A stretch of DNA of 5,105 bases from Spirochaetota bacterium (GCA_023398155.1 JAEWSV010000042.1:1-5105), one strand, 5' to 3'; shown: positions 1 to 5,105, numbered from the stretch's first letter. The notes: generated by a model from the letters alone, not told the origin. Made by a program: numbers and translations.

Positions 1-1717
1 CCCGTAGACGCTCGAAAAGTTCCGTCTCAGCCGGCGAAGCGTCCGCGGTGGCCTCCTGTTTTCTTCCGCCTCGGCGCCCCGGGGCGCCGAGGCGGCCCGG
101 GGCCTTCTCGTGAGTCTCTTCGCCCCCCGCCGGGACCTTCGTCCCCTCTATCGGCCGCGTCATGAAGGTTCCGCCCCCGAAGAGAGCCTTGCCCTTGGCG
201 GTGATCGCGAGTACGCCGTAGGGCGGTTCGCTCCGGAGGTATCCCGCGGCCGTGAGGCGCCGGGCGAGTTCCATCCAGCCGGTCCGGTTGAGCTCCGTCC
301 CTATCCCGTAGACGGAAAGCCCGCCGTGGCCGTATCGCTCGATCTTTTCAGTATTCGCGCCGAGTAGGACGTCGGTTGCGTGGGCGGCGCCGAAGCGGTT
401 ACCGAGCCTGACGACGCAGGAAAGGAATTTCTGGGCCGCCACGGTGAGGTCGACGAGGTCGTCGGGATCTCGGAGGCAGTTGTCGCAGGAGCCGCAGTTC
501 GCCCGGGCGTAGCGTTCGCCGAAATGGTTCAGGATGAACGCGCGGCGGCAGCCGTCCGTCTCCGCGTACGCCGCCATCTTCTCCAGGCGCTCCAGGGCGG
601 CCCCGGCCGCGGCCGCGTCGTCCGCGTCTTCATTGCGGATATCCTCGACTTCCGCCCCGTCCAATTCCAGAAAACGCTTGAGTTTGAGGAGGTCTCCGCG
701 GCCGTAAAGGAGGAGGCAGTCCGCTTCCAGCCCGTCGCGGCCGGCCCGGCCGATTTCTTGGTAGTAGCCTTCCAGGTCCTTCGGTAGGTCCCAGTGGACT
801 ATCCAGCGGACGTCGGGCTTGTCGATGCCCATCCCGAAGGCGACCGTCGCCGCGACAGCGCGTACGTCGTCGCGGATAAAGGCTTCCTGGTTCGCGTCGC
901 GGACCTCTTTTTCCAGCCCCGCGTGATAAGGGAGCGCGCTGACTCCGTGGCTCGAGAGGAGGGCGGCGATATCCTCCGCGCTCTTCCGGGAGAGGCAATA
1001 GACGATGCCCGAGCCGCCCTGAAGCGCGCGTTCGGCCACGAAGGCGAGGAGCTTGCGCTTCGCGTCGGTCTTCGGCTCCACCATGAGCTTCAGCCCGGGC
1101 CGATCGAAGCTGGCGACGAAAAGGGCCGGGGCGCGGAGCATGAGGCTCGATGCGATATCGGCGCGGACGCGCGAAGTCGCGGTGGCGGTCACCGCGAGCA
1201 CGGCCGCCTCCGGGAAGCGGACGCGGAGCTCGGCGATGCGGCGGTAGTCCGGGCGGAAATCGTGGCCCCATTGCGAGATGCAGTGCGCTTCGTCCACCAC
1301 GATCCTGCAGGGAGGGCGGGCCGCGAGCAGGGGGGCGAGCCGCCCGGAAGCGAGGGCCTCGGGCGCGGCGTAGAGCAGCTTGGCCTCTCCCGAGCGGACC
1401 TTGCCCGCGGCCTCACGGTAGGCCGCTTCGTCCAGCGAGCTGTTGAGGACCGCGGCGGGGATGCCGAGCGCGGTGAGCGAGGCGAGCTGGTCGCGCATGA
1501 GGGCGATGAGGGGGGAGACCACGAGCACGAGGCCGTCCAAGACCAGGGCCGGGAGCTGGTAGCAGAGGCTCTTGCCTCCGCCGGTCGGCAACACGGCCAA
1601 GACGTCGCGGCCCCGGAGGGTTTCCTCCACGATTTCCCGCTGCAGGGGGCGGAACGAATCGAAACCGAAGACCGTCTTCAATAATTCGTCGACGTGGGCG
1701 GAACGGCTCGCGGACAT
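1..1717 (-). CDS. recQ: ATP-dependent DNA helicase RecQ (3' end cut by window edge)
   Basis: This is a superfamily 2, 3'-to-5' DNA helicase of recombination and replication-fork repair, acting on chromosomal DNA in the cytoplasm. 572 codons are visible with no in-frame stop. Motif I is TGGGKS at residues 45-50 (Lys49). Motif II is DEAH at 142-145, followed directly by the RecQ aromatic-rich loop CISQWGHDFRP. Motif V is AFGMGIDKPDVRW, and motif VI is QEIGRAGRDG at about 320-329 with its arginine finger. The zinc subdomain has Cys390, 408, 411 and 414 (C-x17-C-x2-C-x2-C). An RQC winged helix spans about 420-520 (RFGAAH, YGIGTEL, TAAGYL). A Gly/Pro/Arg-rich linker follows, then the first residues of HRDC (ELFERLR) at the edge. 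The ATG at 1717 is the only usable upstream start and gives the expected N terminus (FGFDSFRPLQ). No SD precedes it. Identification is near certain; the HRDC domain itself is unseen. Confidence 0.97.
   Translation of the reverse strand, partial: MSASRSAHVDELLKTVFGFDSFRPLQREIVEETLRGRDVLAVLPTGGGKSLCYQLPALVLDGLVLVVSPLIALMRDQLASLTALGIPAAVLNSSLDEAAYREAAGKVRSGEAKLLYAAPEALASGRLAPLLAARPPCRIVVDEAHCISQWGHDFRPDYRRIAELRVRFPEAAVLAVTATATSRVRADIASSLMLRAPALFVASFDRPGLKLMVEPKTDAKRKLLAFVAERALQGGSGIVYCLSRKSAEDIAALLSSHGVSALPYHAGLEKEVRDANQEAFIRDDVRAVAATVAFGMGIDKPDVRWIVHWDLPKDLEGYYQEIGRAGRDGLEADCLLLYGRGDLLKLKRFLELDGAEVEDIRNEDADDAAAAGAALERLEKMAAYAETDGCRRAFILNHFGERYARANCGSCDNCLRDPDDLVDLTVAAQKFLSCVVRLGNRFGAAHATDVLLGANTEKIERYGHGGLSVYGIGTELNRTGWMELARRLTAAGYLRSEPPYGVLAITAKGKALFGGGTFMTRPIEGTKVPAGGEETHEKAPGRLGAPGRRGGRKQEATADASPAETELFERLR
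66..95. repeat. Perfect 30-bp palindrome inside the recQ linker
   Basis: Two 15-nt arms, ccgcctcggcgcccc (66-80) and its exact reverse complement (81-95), abut without a spacer. Symmetry ends at the next base on each side. It falls in the codons for about residues 541-551 of RecQ, between RQC and HRDC, where the protein reads APGRLGAPGRRGGRK. It could form a cruciform, or a hairpin in the recQ mRNA. Whether it is an inserted palindromic element or a by-product of GC-rich low-complexity coding cannot be decided here. Confidence 0.85.
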
Positions 1718-1724
1718 GGCGGGT

Positions 1725-1730
1725 ATTCTA
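1725..1730 (-). promoter_or_regulatory. Possible -10 element giving a leaderless recQ transcript
   Basis: On the minus strand TAGAAT (5 of 6 matches to TATAAT) ends 7 nt before the recQ ATG. Transcription starting about 7 nt downstream would begin at or next to the A of the ATG. This agrees with the absence of any AGGAGG-like sequence in the 30 nt before the start. No good -35 hexamer is found 16-18 nt upstream, which is the main weakness. The call is inference from sequence only. Confidence 0.35.
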
Positions 1731-1767
1731 CCGGGAATGAAGGAAAAGGGGGAGGGGACCGCCGACT

Positions 1768-1799
1768 AAAAAAGGGCACCGGCGCGAACGCCGGTGCCC
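1768..1799 (-). terminator. Rho-independent terminator of the SGNH lipoprotein gene
   Basis: An 11-bp perfect GC-rich stem (1774-1784 paired with 1789-1799) closes a 4-nt loop. Read on the minus strand the loop is TTCG, and the stem is followed at once by six T (complement of 1768-1773). It lies 50 nt beyond the TAA of the lipoprotein gene and 51 nt before the recQ start, so it insulates recQ from that gene. On the plus strand the T-run at 1809-1815 starts 9 nt after the stem, so plus-strand termination is much less likely, and no plus-strand gene precedes it. Confidence 0.93.
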
Positions 1800-1848
1800 G
1801 GATACAGCTTTTTTTACATCGATGCACGTCTATTGATGCCGAACGCTA

Positions 1849-2610
1849 TTATTCATCACCCCACATATAGTTCAGGCCGGCAAAGTAGTTATCCGCCATG
1901 ATCTCGTAGCCTTCGGCTTTAGGATGGAGGCCGTCGCTGGACATCATAGCCAGGGTGATGCTATCCCAAATACCGACTCCGGCATCTTCATCAAGCAAGC
2001 ACACGTTTGCGGAAGCGGCATCTATGATGGTACTGAAAATCTGATCAAAGTCGATAACGACATCTGCCGCAGGAAAACCATCGAAACCGCAATAATCCAG
2101 GATACCTTGCATGACGTCATCATCGTAAAACTTGGCAAGGAGGATCATGCGCTCTCCGTCGTCCAGAGCCTCTATGATGTCGCCTAAGCCCGCCGCAAAA
2201 TCGTCCAAGACCGTTTGATAATCCGTGGGACCGGATCCCGCGCTCAGACTCATTAGGTCGTTCGCGCCGAGGCAGACGACGACCACGTTGGGGTCCTTCG
2301 CGATGACGTCGACGTTCAAACGGGCGAGCCCATCCGCAGCGGTATCGCCCGATACTCCGGCGTTGATGACTTCGAAGCTCATATCCTGTATAGCTTTAAG
2401 CTTGGTTTCCAGGTACTTGGGATAGGAGTGGTCCGGGTCGTCCGTGCCGTCGATCCTGCCTGCGGTCAGGCTGTCGCCGAGGCATACGATTTTAACGGTG
2501 TCGCCGGGCGGGTCGTCGTCGTCGTCGTCGCCGTTCGGATCGCAGGAGATGAACAGGAACGCGGACAAAAGGCAGGCGAGCGCGAGCAGGGACAGTGTGA
2601 GTTTCTTCAA
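1849..2610 (-). CDS. Secreted SGNH/GDSL-family esterase lipoprotein
   Basis: A 253-residue exported lipoprotein with a hydrolase fold. MKK is followed by a hydrophobic stretch (about 4-21) and a lipobox ending F-I-S-C, with lipid-bearing Cys23. Residues 24-37 are an acidic linker containing six consecutive Asp (28-33). The SGNH blocks are intact: GDSLTAG with nucleophile Ser47, NAGVSGDTA (oxyanion Gly88), GAND (Asn117) and DGLHP (Asp226, His229). NAGVSGDTAADGLARL closely resembles the same segment of TesA-type lysophospholipase/thioesterases, so it probably cleaves an ester or thioester in the periplasm or at the outer surface. The substrate cannot be told. The start is TTG: an in-frame TAA lies 24 nt upstream, no ATG or GTG intervenes, and an AGGAGG sits 6 nt before it. 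It follows the response regulator on the same strand. Its base composition is visibly less GC-rich than recQ. Confidence 0.93.
   Translation of the reverse strand: MKKLTLSLLALACLLSAFLFISCDPNGDDDDDDPPGDTVKIVCLGDSLTAGRIDGTDDPDHSYPKYLETKLKAIQDMSFEVINAGVSGDTAADGLARLNVDVIAKDPNVVVVCLGANDLMSLSAGSGPTDYQTVLDDFAAGLGDIIEALDDGERMILLAKFYDDDVMQGILDYCGFDGFPAADVVIDFDQIFSTIIDAASANVCLLDEDAGVGIWDSITLAMMSSDGLHPKAEGYEIMADNYFAGLNYMWGDE
2512..2529. repeat. Trinucleotide run (GTC)6 encoding poly-Asp
   Basis: Six perfect GTC units on the plus strand are six GAC (Asp) codons in the lipoprotein gene, residues 28-33, just after the lipidated cysteine. Slippage by whole units would lengthen or shorten the acidic tether without shifting the reading frame. 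Confidence 0.9.
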
Positions 2611-2616
2611 AGGTAT

Positions 2617-2622
2617 CCTCCT
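2617..2622 (-). promoter_or_regulatory. Shine-Dalgarno site fixing the TTG start of the SGNH gene
   Basis: Minus-strand AGGAGG, within TGAGGAGG, is separated by 6 nt (ATACCT) from the TTG. It is a full-strength SD at optimal spacing and the main reason to accept the non-ATG start. Confidence 0.85.
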
Positions 2623-2676
2623 CAGGATGATTTAGATGTCTACTTTTCGTATGCCTGGGAATATATCCGGGATTGC

Positions 2677-2688
2677 GGGCGGCCGCCC
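2677..2688. repeat. 12-bp GC palindrome upstream of the SGNH gene
   Basis: gggcggccgccc is a perfect palindrome, 67 bp upstream of the lipoprotein start, with looser flanking symmetry (att-gc on one side, atgcgaat on the other). It could be an operator or a hairpin in the leader. No clear -35/-10 pair was found around it, so any function is guesswork. Confidence 0.45.
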
Positions 2689-2771
2689 ATGCGAATTTGA
2701 CATTCGGGAGGCGAGTTTTTACCGTTAGGATTTCTCGGGCGGTTTTCTATTGCCATAGAGGCCCGGATGCG

Positions 2772-2791
2772 TAAATAATCCGGTTGCCGGA
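2772..2791 (-). terminator. Weak candidate terminator after the response regulator gene
   Basis: 17 nt past the regulator TGA, the minus strand has a short hairpin TCCGG-CAA-CCGGA (2779-2791). It is followed by TTATTTA, a broken U-rich tail. A 5-bp stem with a 3-nt loop is weak, so substantial read-through into the SGNH gene would be expected even if it works. Confidence 0.3.
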
Positions 2792-2807
2792 ATCGGAGAG
2801 CGAGAAC

Positions 2808-3524
2808 TCAGAGATTGCGGGCGGTATGGGACGCGAAGAGCGCCTTGGCCGCGGCGACGCCGGTGGAAATACGGATCTCTTTCCCCGTATCCAGGACGAC
2901 GCAGTCGTTCACGATGGCGTGGACGTGATCGAGATTGACGAGGAAACTTTTGTGGCAACGCAAAAACCGGTCGTCGCCGCAGCGGCATTCGAAGTCGTCG
3001 AGCCTGCCGTAAAAATCGAGGTCGCCGTAGAGCCGCGTGTGGACCGTCACGACCCGCGCGTTGCTTTCCGCGAAAATGATGTCGCCGAGGAGTATATGGT
3101 AGCAGCCCTGCCGTTTCTCTACCTGGACCCACCGGTCTTCCCGCCGCGAGAGCGCGACGAGGGCCGCTTCCATCGCCGCCCGGACGAGATCGGCGGTGAC
3201 GGGTTTGAGCAGGTAGTGCAGGGCATGGACCCCGTACCCGTCGATGGCGTGGTCGCGGGAATTCGTCGCGAAGATGATGCAGCAACGCGCGTCCGACTCC
3301 CTGATCTTGCGCGCTACGGAGACGCCGTCCGCGGCCCCCATGAATACGTCCAAGAAAAGGATATCGAAAAGAGCGCCTTTACGGATGGAAAGCAACAGCT
3401 CTTCGCCGCTCGCGAAACGCGCGAATTCGCACTCTACCCGCCTTCCCGCGCAATACTCCTCGACCAGGCGGTTCAGGGCGGCCAGTTCGGCGGGGTCGTC
3501 ATCGCACAATCCGATCCTCAGCAA
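2808..3524 (-). CDS. LytTR-family (AgrA-like) response regulator
   Basis: A 238-residue cytoplasmic DNA-binding regulator. Residues 1-125 form a receiver domain: acidic pocket Asp8-Asp10 (LCDDDP), phospho-acceptor Asp59 (LFLDVFMG), Thr87 (FATNS) and Lys107-Pro108 (LLKPV), all the key residues. About 131-235 is a LytTR domain with the conserved RCHKSFLVNLDHV at 189-201. Length and order are normal for the AgrA/VirR class, whose members bind paired direct repeats upstream of target promoters. The start is TTG; minus-strand GAGAGG lies 7 nt before it, and MLRIGLCDDDP is the expected receiver N terminus. It is divergent from the GHKL kinase across an 89-bp gap and is its likely partner. It is Cys-rich (7, 25, 32, 81, 82, 141, 180, 182, 190, 208), with a C-x-C at 180-182. 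The antisense frame is open for 277 codons but resembles nothing. Confidence 0.95.
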   Translation of the reverse strand: MLRIGLCDDDPAELAALNRLVEEYCAGRRVECEFARFASGEELLLSIRKGALFDILFLDVFMGAADGVSVARKIRESDARCCIIFATNSRDHAIDGYGVHALHYLLKPVTADLVRAAMEAALVALSRREDRWVQVEKRQGCYHILLGDIIFAESNARVVTVHTRLYGDLDFYGRLDDFECRCGDDRFLRCHKSFLVNLDHVHAIVNDCVVLDTGKEIRISTGVAAAKALFASHTARNL

Positions 3525-3531
3525 CTCCAGT

Positions 3532-3537
3532 CCTCTC
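3532..3537 (-). promoter_or_regulatory. Shine-Dalgarno site for the response regulator TTG start
   Basis: The minus strand reads GAGAGG, then 7 nt (ACTGGAG), then TTG. The purine-rich match at normal spacing supports TTG as the initiator. A second GGAG lies directly against the TTG and is too close to serve that codon. Confidence 0.65.
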
Positions 3538-3549
3538 TTCGATTACGTG

Positions 3550-3577
3550 ACGATACTCGTGTAGTATATACTATCAA
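3550..3577 (-). promoter_or_regulatory. Candidate promoter of the response regulator gene
   Basis: The minus strand has TTGATA (3572-3577; 5 of 6 to TTGACA), a 16-nt spacer, then TATCGT (3550-3555; 4 of 6 to TATAAT). Transcription would start roughly 18-20 nt before the TTG, leaving just enough leader for the SD. The palindrome at 3562-3573 overlaps the -35 box and the spacer, a position suited to repression or autoregulation. Confidence 0.45.
3562..3573. promoter_or_regulatory. Palindromic candidate operator in the divergent intergenic region
   Basis: tagtatatacta is a perfect 12-bp AT-rich palindrome in otherwise GC-rich DNA. It contains TATACT, a 5-of-6 match to -10, on both strands, so it could supply the -10 of the kinase promoter on the plus strand (3567-3572; no good -35 seen) while overlapping the regulator promoter on the minus strand. 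Confidence 0.5.
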
Positions 3578-3582
3578 AAAGG

Positions 3583-3602
3583 TGGCCCCCGATCGAGGGC
3601 CA
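3583..3602. promoter_or_regulatory. 20-bp imperfect dyad before the kinase start
   Basis: Positions 3583-3602 form a palindrome (tggccc, c, cgatcg, a, gggcca) with a single mismatched pair (3589/3596). It ends 11 nt before the kinase ATG. It could be a protein-binding site, or, if transcription starts near 3579, a hairpin at the 5' end of the kinase mRNA. Its centre is 25 bp from that of the 3562-3573 palindrome. Confidence 0.5.
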
Positions 3603-3613
3603 AAGCCCAAGGT

Positions 3614-4927
3614 ATGATCTCGGTGTGGCCGACAGTCTCCATCCCGACGGCGCTCCTTAACCTGACCCTGGAATACGTGATCCTCACGAGGCGAAGAACG
3701 CCCGTCGCGCACGTCCTCGTCCGTCTCGCCCACCTTATACTGTTGGGGGGCGGGGTGCTGCTTCTTCGCCGACTACCGGATCCGGGATCCCCGATCGTAA
3801 CTGCCCTGCGCTACGCCGTAAGCACCTCGTTCTTACTACCCTGCATCTATCTTTTCGCGGAAAGCGTGCCGCAGAAAGTCTTCCTTTTTTTCATGAACTG
3901 GGGCTTCACGACCTTCCTTTCCTCGTTTTGCGTCTGGGTCGTCAACAGCGTTTCGAACGGACTCCTGTCGTACGCGCTGGTCGCCGCCATGTACCTGCCG
4001 ATTTTCATCTTCGTCATCCCTCTGTACGTCAAATATTGGCGTAACGGCATCCGGAGGATGCTGTTCCTCTTCGAACTGGGAAATCCCGCGTACGTGGTTT
4101 TACCTATCGTATCCTTCGTCCTCTTCTCCGCCCTCTTCGGCCCGGTGATCGCTCCGGGTAACATATTTGAATTTTTAGTTATGCTCCTCTTCGAATTCCT
4201 CGTCCTTTTCACGTATTACCTCCTCTTCTCCCATTTCTTGGTGTTGTACGACCGGATGAGGACGCTGGACGATTACCGGAACGCGGAGCGGCAACTCACT
4301 CTGCAGAAGCGCTACTACGAGGAAGTGGAAAAGGGGGTTCGCCAGCAGCGGAAGCTCATCCACGACACGCGCCACCATCTGACGGCGATAGCGGCCCTGT
4401 CCGCCTCGGGAGACGCGGCGGCTATCGGTCCGTACGTGGCCCGGCTCCTGGACCGGTACGGGAGAGGGACGTTCAAGCGGTATTGCGCGAACCGCGTAGC
4501 CAACGCGATCATCAGCGGGTATATCGAGGTCGCCGCGGCGCGGGGCATCGCCGTATCCACGGATATCGACTTACCCCAGGAAATCGGCATGGACGAGTAC
4601 GAACTCTGCGCGCTGTTCGGCAACGCCATAGAGAACGCGGTAGAAGCCTGCGGGCGCATACCCGTCAACTCAGAACTGTACGGGCGTAGGTATATCAGCA
4701 TCAAATCGAAGGCGGAGGGAGGACGGCTCGTCGTCCGCATCGAGAATACTTTCAAGGCCGATGGGAAAACCGAGGAGGGAACATTCCCTTCCAGCAAGGG
4801 CAGCTTCGGCGGCGTCGGGCTTGAGAGCATCCGGGCCGTGGTGGACCGTTACGGCGGCTGCCTGAACTGCGAGCGTATGGGTGCCGTGTTCGTCTTGTCG
4901 GCGGTCCTCTATCCCCGCGCCTCCTGA
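3614..4927 (+). CDS. AgrC/HPK10-type GHKL sensor histidine kinase, polytopic membrane protein
   Basis: A 437-residue sensor kinase. Residues 1-212 are hydrophobic with about six membrane segments (roughly 34-52, 60-82, 89-113, 117-139, 159-181, 185-211, plus possibly 8-24) and no large extracytoplasmic loop, so the ligand is probably sensed in or at the membrane. A short coiled segment (213-245) leads to the phospho-acceptor box RKLIHDTRHHL (His250). The C-terminal ATPase has N-box GNAIENAVEA (Asn337, Asn341) and G-box GGVGLESIRAVVDRYGG (399-415); the box order and spacing are those of AgrC-like kinases (HATPase_c_5). The family phosphorylates LytTR regulators, and one lies divergently adjacent. 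The ATG at 3614 has AAGG only 1 nt upstream, so the in-frame GTG at 3623 (10 nt from AAGG) may be the true start; the two differ by three residues. The 3' end overlaps the convergent gene by 19 bp. Confidence 0.94.
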   Translation: MISVWPTVSIPTALLNLTLEYVILTRRRTPVAHVLVRLAHLILLGGGVLLLRRLPDPGSPIVTALRYAVSTSFLLPCIYLFAESVPQKVFLFFMNWGFTTFLSSFCVWVVNSVSNGLLSYALVAAMYLPIFIFVIPLYVKYWRNGIRRMLFLFELGNPAYVVLPIVSFVLFSALFGPVIAPGNIFEFLVMLLFEFLVLFTYYLLFSHFLVLYDRMRTLDDYRNAERQLTLQKRYYEEVEKGVRQQRKLIHDTRHHLTAIAALSASGDAAAIGPYVARLLDRYGRGTFKRYCANRVANAIISGYIEVAAARGIAVSTDIDLPQEIGMDEYELCALFGNAIENAVEACGRIPVNSELYGRRYISIKSKAEGGRLVVRIENTFKADGKTEEGTFPSSKGSFGGVGLESIRAVVDRYGGCLNCERMGAVFVLSAVLYPRAS

Positions 4928-5105
4928 AGCCGGTCTCTCCCGTGACCTTTCCCGAGCCTGAGGGCGCGGGCTTTCCGCCCCGCCACGAGCACTAGATAGT
5001 CCTCGGCGACGATCCAGTCCGCGCCGGAACGGGCGAGCGCTTCGTTCAGCGGCGCGTCGCGGCCGACCAGGAGGACGAGGCGGCATCCGTCCGCGGTCAC
5101 GCGGT
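4909..5105 (-). CDS. C-terminal fragment of an unidentified protein, possibly RCK_C (TrkA-C) domain
   Basis: 64 codons run from the right edge to a TAG at 4909-4911, with very strong third-position G/C bias, which supports real coding. The start is outside the window; the GTG at 5100 need not be an initiator. The fragment reads as two hydrophobic strands, CRLVLLVGRD and ADWIVAEDYLVLVAG, followed by a basic tail ending LQEARG. The pattern 'strand-R-D ... D-x-V-x-x-x-D-x-L-V-x-x-G' resembles the RCK_C/TrkA-C ligand-binding domain of K+ uptake and transporter regulators. The likeness is short and unverified, so the function is left open. It converges on and overlaps the kinase gene by 19 bp. Confidence 0.6.
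   Translation of the reverse strand, partial: RVTADGCRLVLLVGRDAPLNEALARSGADWIVAEDYLVLVAGRKARALRLGKGHGRDRLQEARG

Noticed and set aside
794..1684. 296-codon plus-strand open frame opposite recQ (with companions at 110-367 and 380-787)
   Set aside because: It is codon-aligned antisense to an unmistakable RecQ, and its openness is explained by GC-rich codons. The product is low-complexity Arg/Glu/Ala/Gly with no recognisable motif.
1774..1815. Bidirectional use of the 1774-1799 hairpin, because of the T-run on the plus strand
   Set aside because: The plus-strand T-run begins 9 nt after the stem rather than directly, and there is no plus-strand gene upstream to terminate.
2632..2703. 23-codon minus-strand frame (MSNSHGRPPAI..., stop TAA) just upstream of the esterase, considered as a leader or signal peptide
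   Set aside because: It has no SD and no hydrophobic or Cys-containing core expected of an autoinducer precursor. One such short frame is unremarkable in a 197-bp gap.
2671..2824. 12-bp direct repeat gattgcgggcgg at 2671-2682 and 2813-2824
   Set aside because: One 12-mer match is close to what chance allows in 5 kb of GC-rich DNA. One copy lies inside the regulator's last codons, and there is no flanking similarity.
3250..3310. Possible degenerate or inactive receiver domain, checked because the regulator is unusually rich in Cys
   Set aside because: Asp8-10, Asp59, Thr87 and Lys107 are all present, so phosphorylation competence is expected. The extra cysteines alone do not support a redox role.
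2784..3617. 277-codon plus-strand open frame opposite the response regulator
   Set aside because: It is longer than the real gene but codon-aligned antisense to it, has no motif, and would run through the divergent promoter region and into the kinase start.
4315..4830. 171-codon minus-strand open frame opposite the kinase ATPase domain
   Set aside because: It is a shadow of the kinase, whose H, N and G boxes are intact on the plus strand.

Overview
The window (5,105 bp, GC-rich) reads as ordinary chromosome from a high-GC, probably diderm bacterium. Every gene has strong third-position G/C bias. The only surface protein starts with a short-lipobox lipoprotein signal (F-I-S-C) of the kind common in Spirochaetota, and two genes use TTG starts behind good Shine-Dalgarno (SD) sites. 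A spirochaete-like source is my best guess, but only a weak inference: no rRNA or other taxonomic marker is present.

Layout, left to right. (a) 1-1717, minus strand: RecQ DNA helicase, complete at its N terminus and running off the left edge just as the HRDC domain begins. A perfect 30-bp palindrome lies in the codons of its RQC-HRDC linker. (b) 1768-1799: a canonical intrinsic terminator on the minus strand, closing the next gene. (c) 1849-2610, minus: a secreted SGNH/GDSL-type esterase lipoprotein (TesA-like active-site blocks) with a run of six Asp after the lipidated Cys. (d) 2611-2807: a 197-bp non-coding gap with a weak hairpin and a GC-rich palindrome. (e) 2808-3524, minus: a LytTR-type (AgrA-like) response regulator. 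(f) 3525-3613: an 89-bp divergent control region with two palindromes and a candidate promoter. (g) 3614-4927, plus: a polytopic membrane histidine kinase of the AgrC/HPK10 GHKL class. (h) 4909-5105, minus: the C-terminal end of a gene entering from the right and overlapping the kinase tail by 19 bp; its fold may be RCK_C (TrkA-C) like.

The kinase and regulator form a probable two-component pair, but they are divergently transcribed from one short symmetric intergenic region, whereas AgrC/AgrA-type pairs are usually co-directional. The SGNH lipoprotein lies downstream of the regulator on the same strand, has no convincing promoter of its own, and is followed by a strong terminator. It is therefore a candidate co-transcribed gene or target. 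No autoinducer peptide or AgrB-like processing gene is visible. No gene-free stretch exceeds 300 bp, and I saw no tRNA, rRNA, CRISPR array, insertion sequence or attachment site.

I did not find a clearly new biological system. The observations most worth checking are the palindrome inside recQ and the divergent, palindrome-rich two-component control region.
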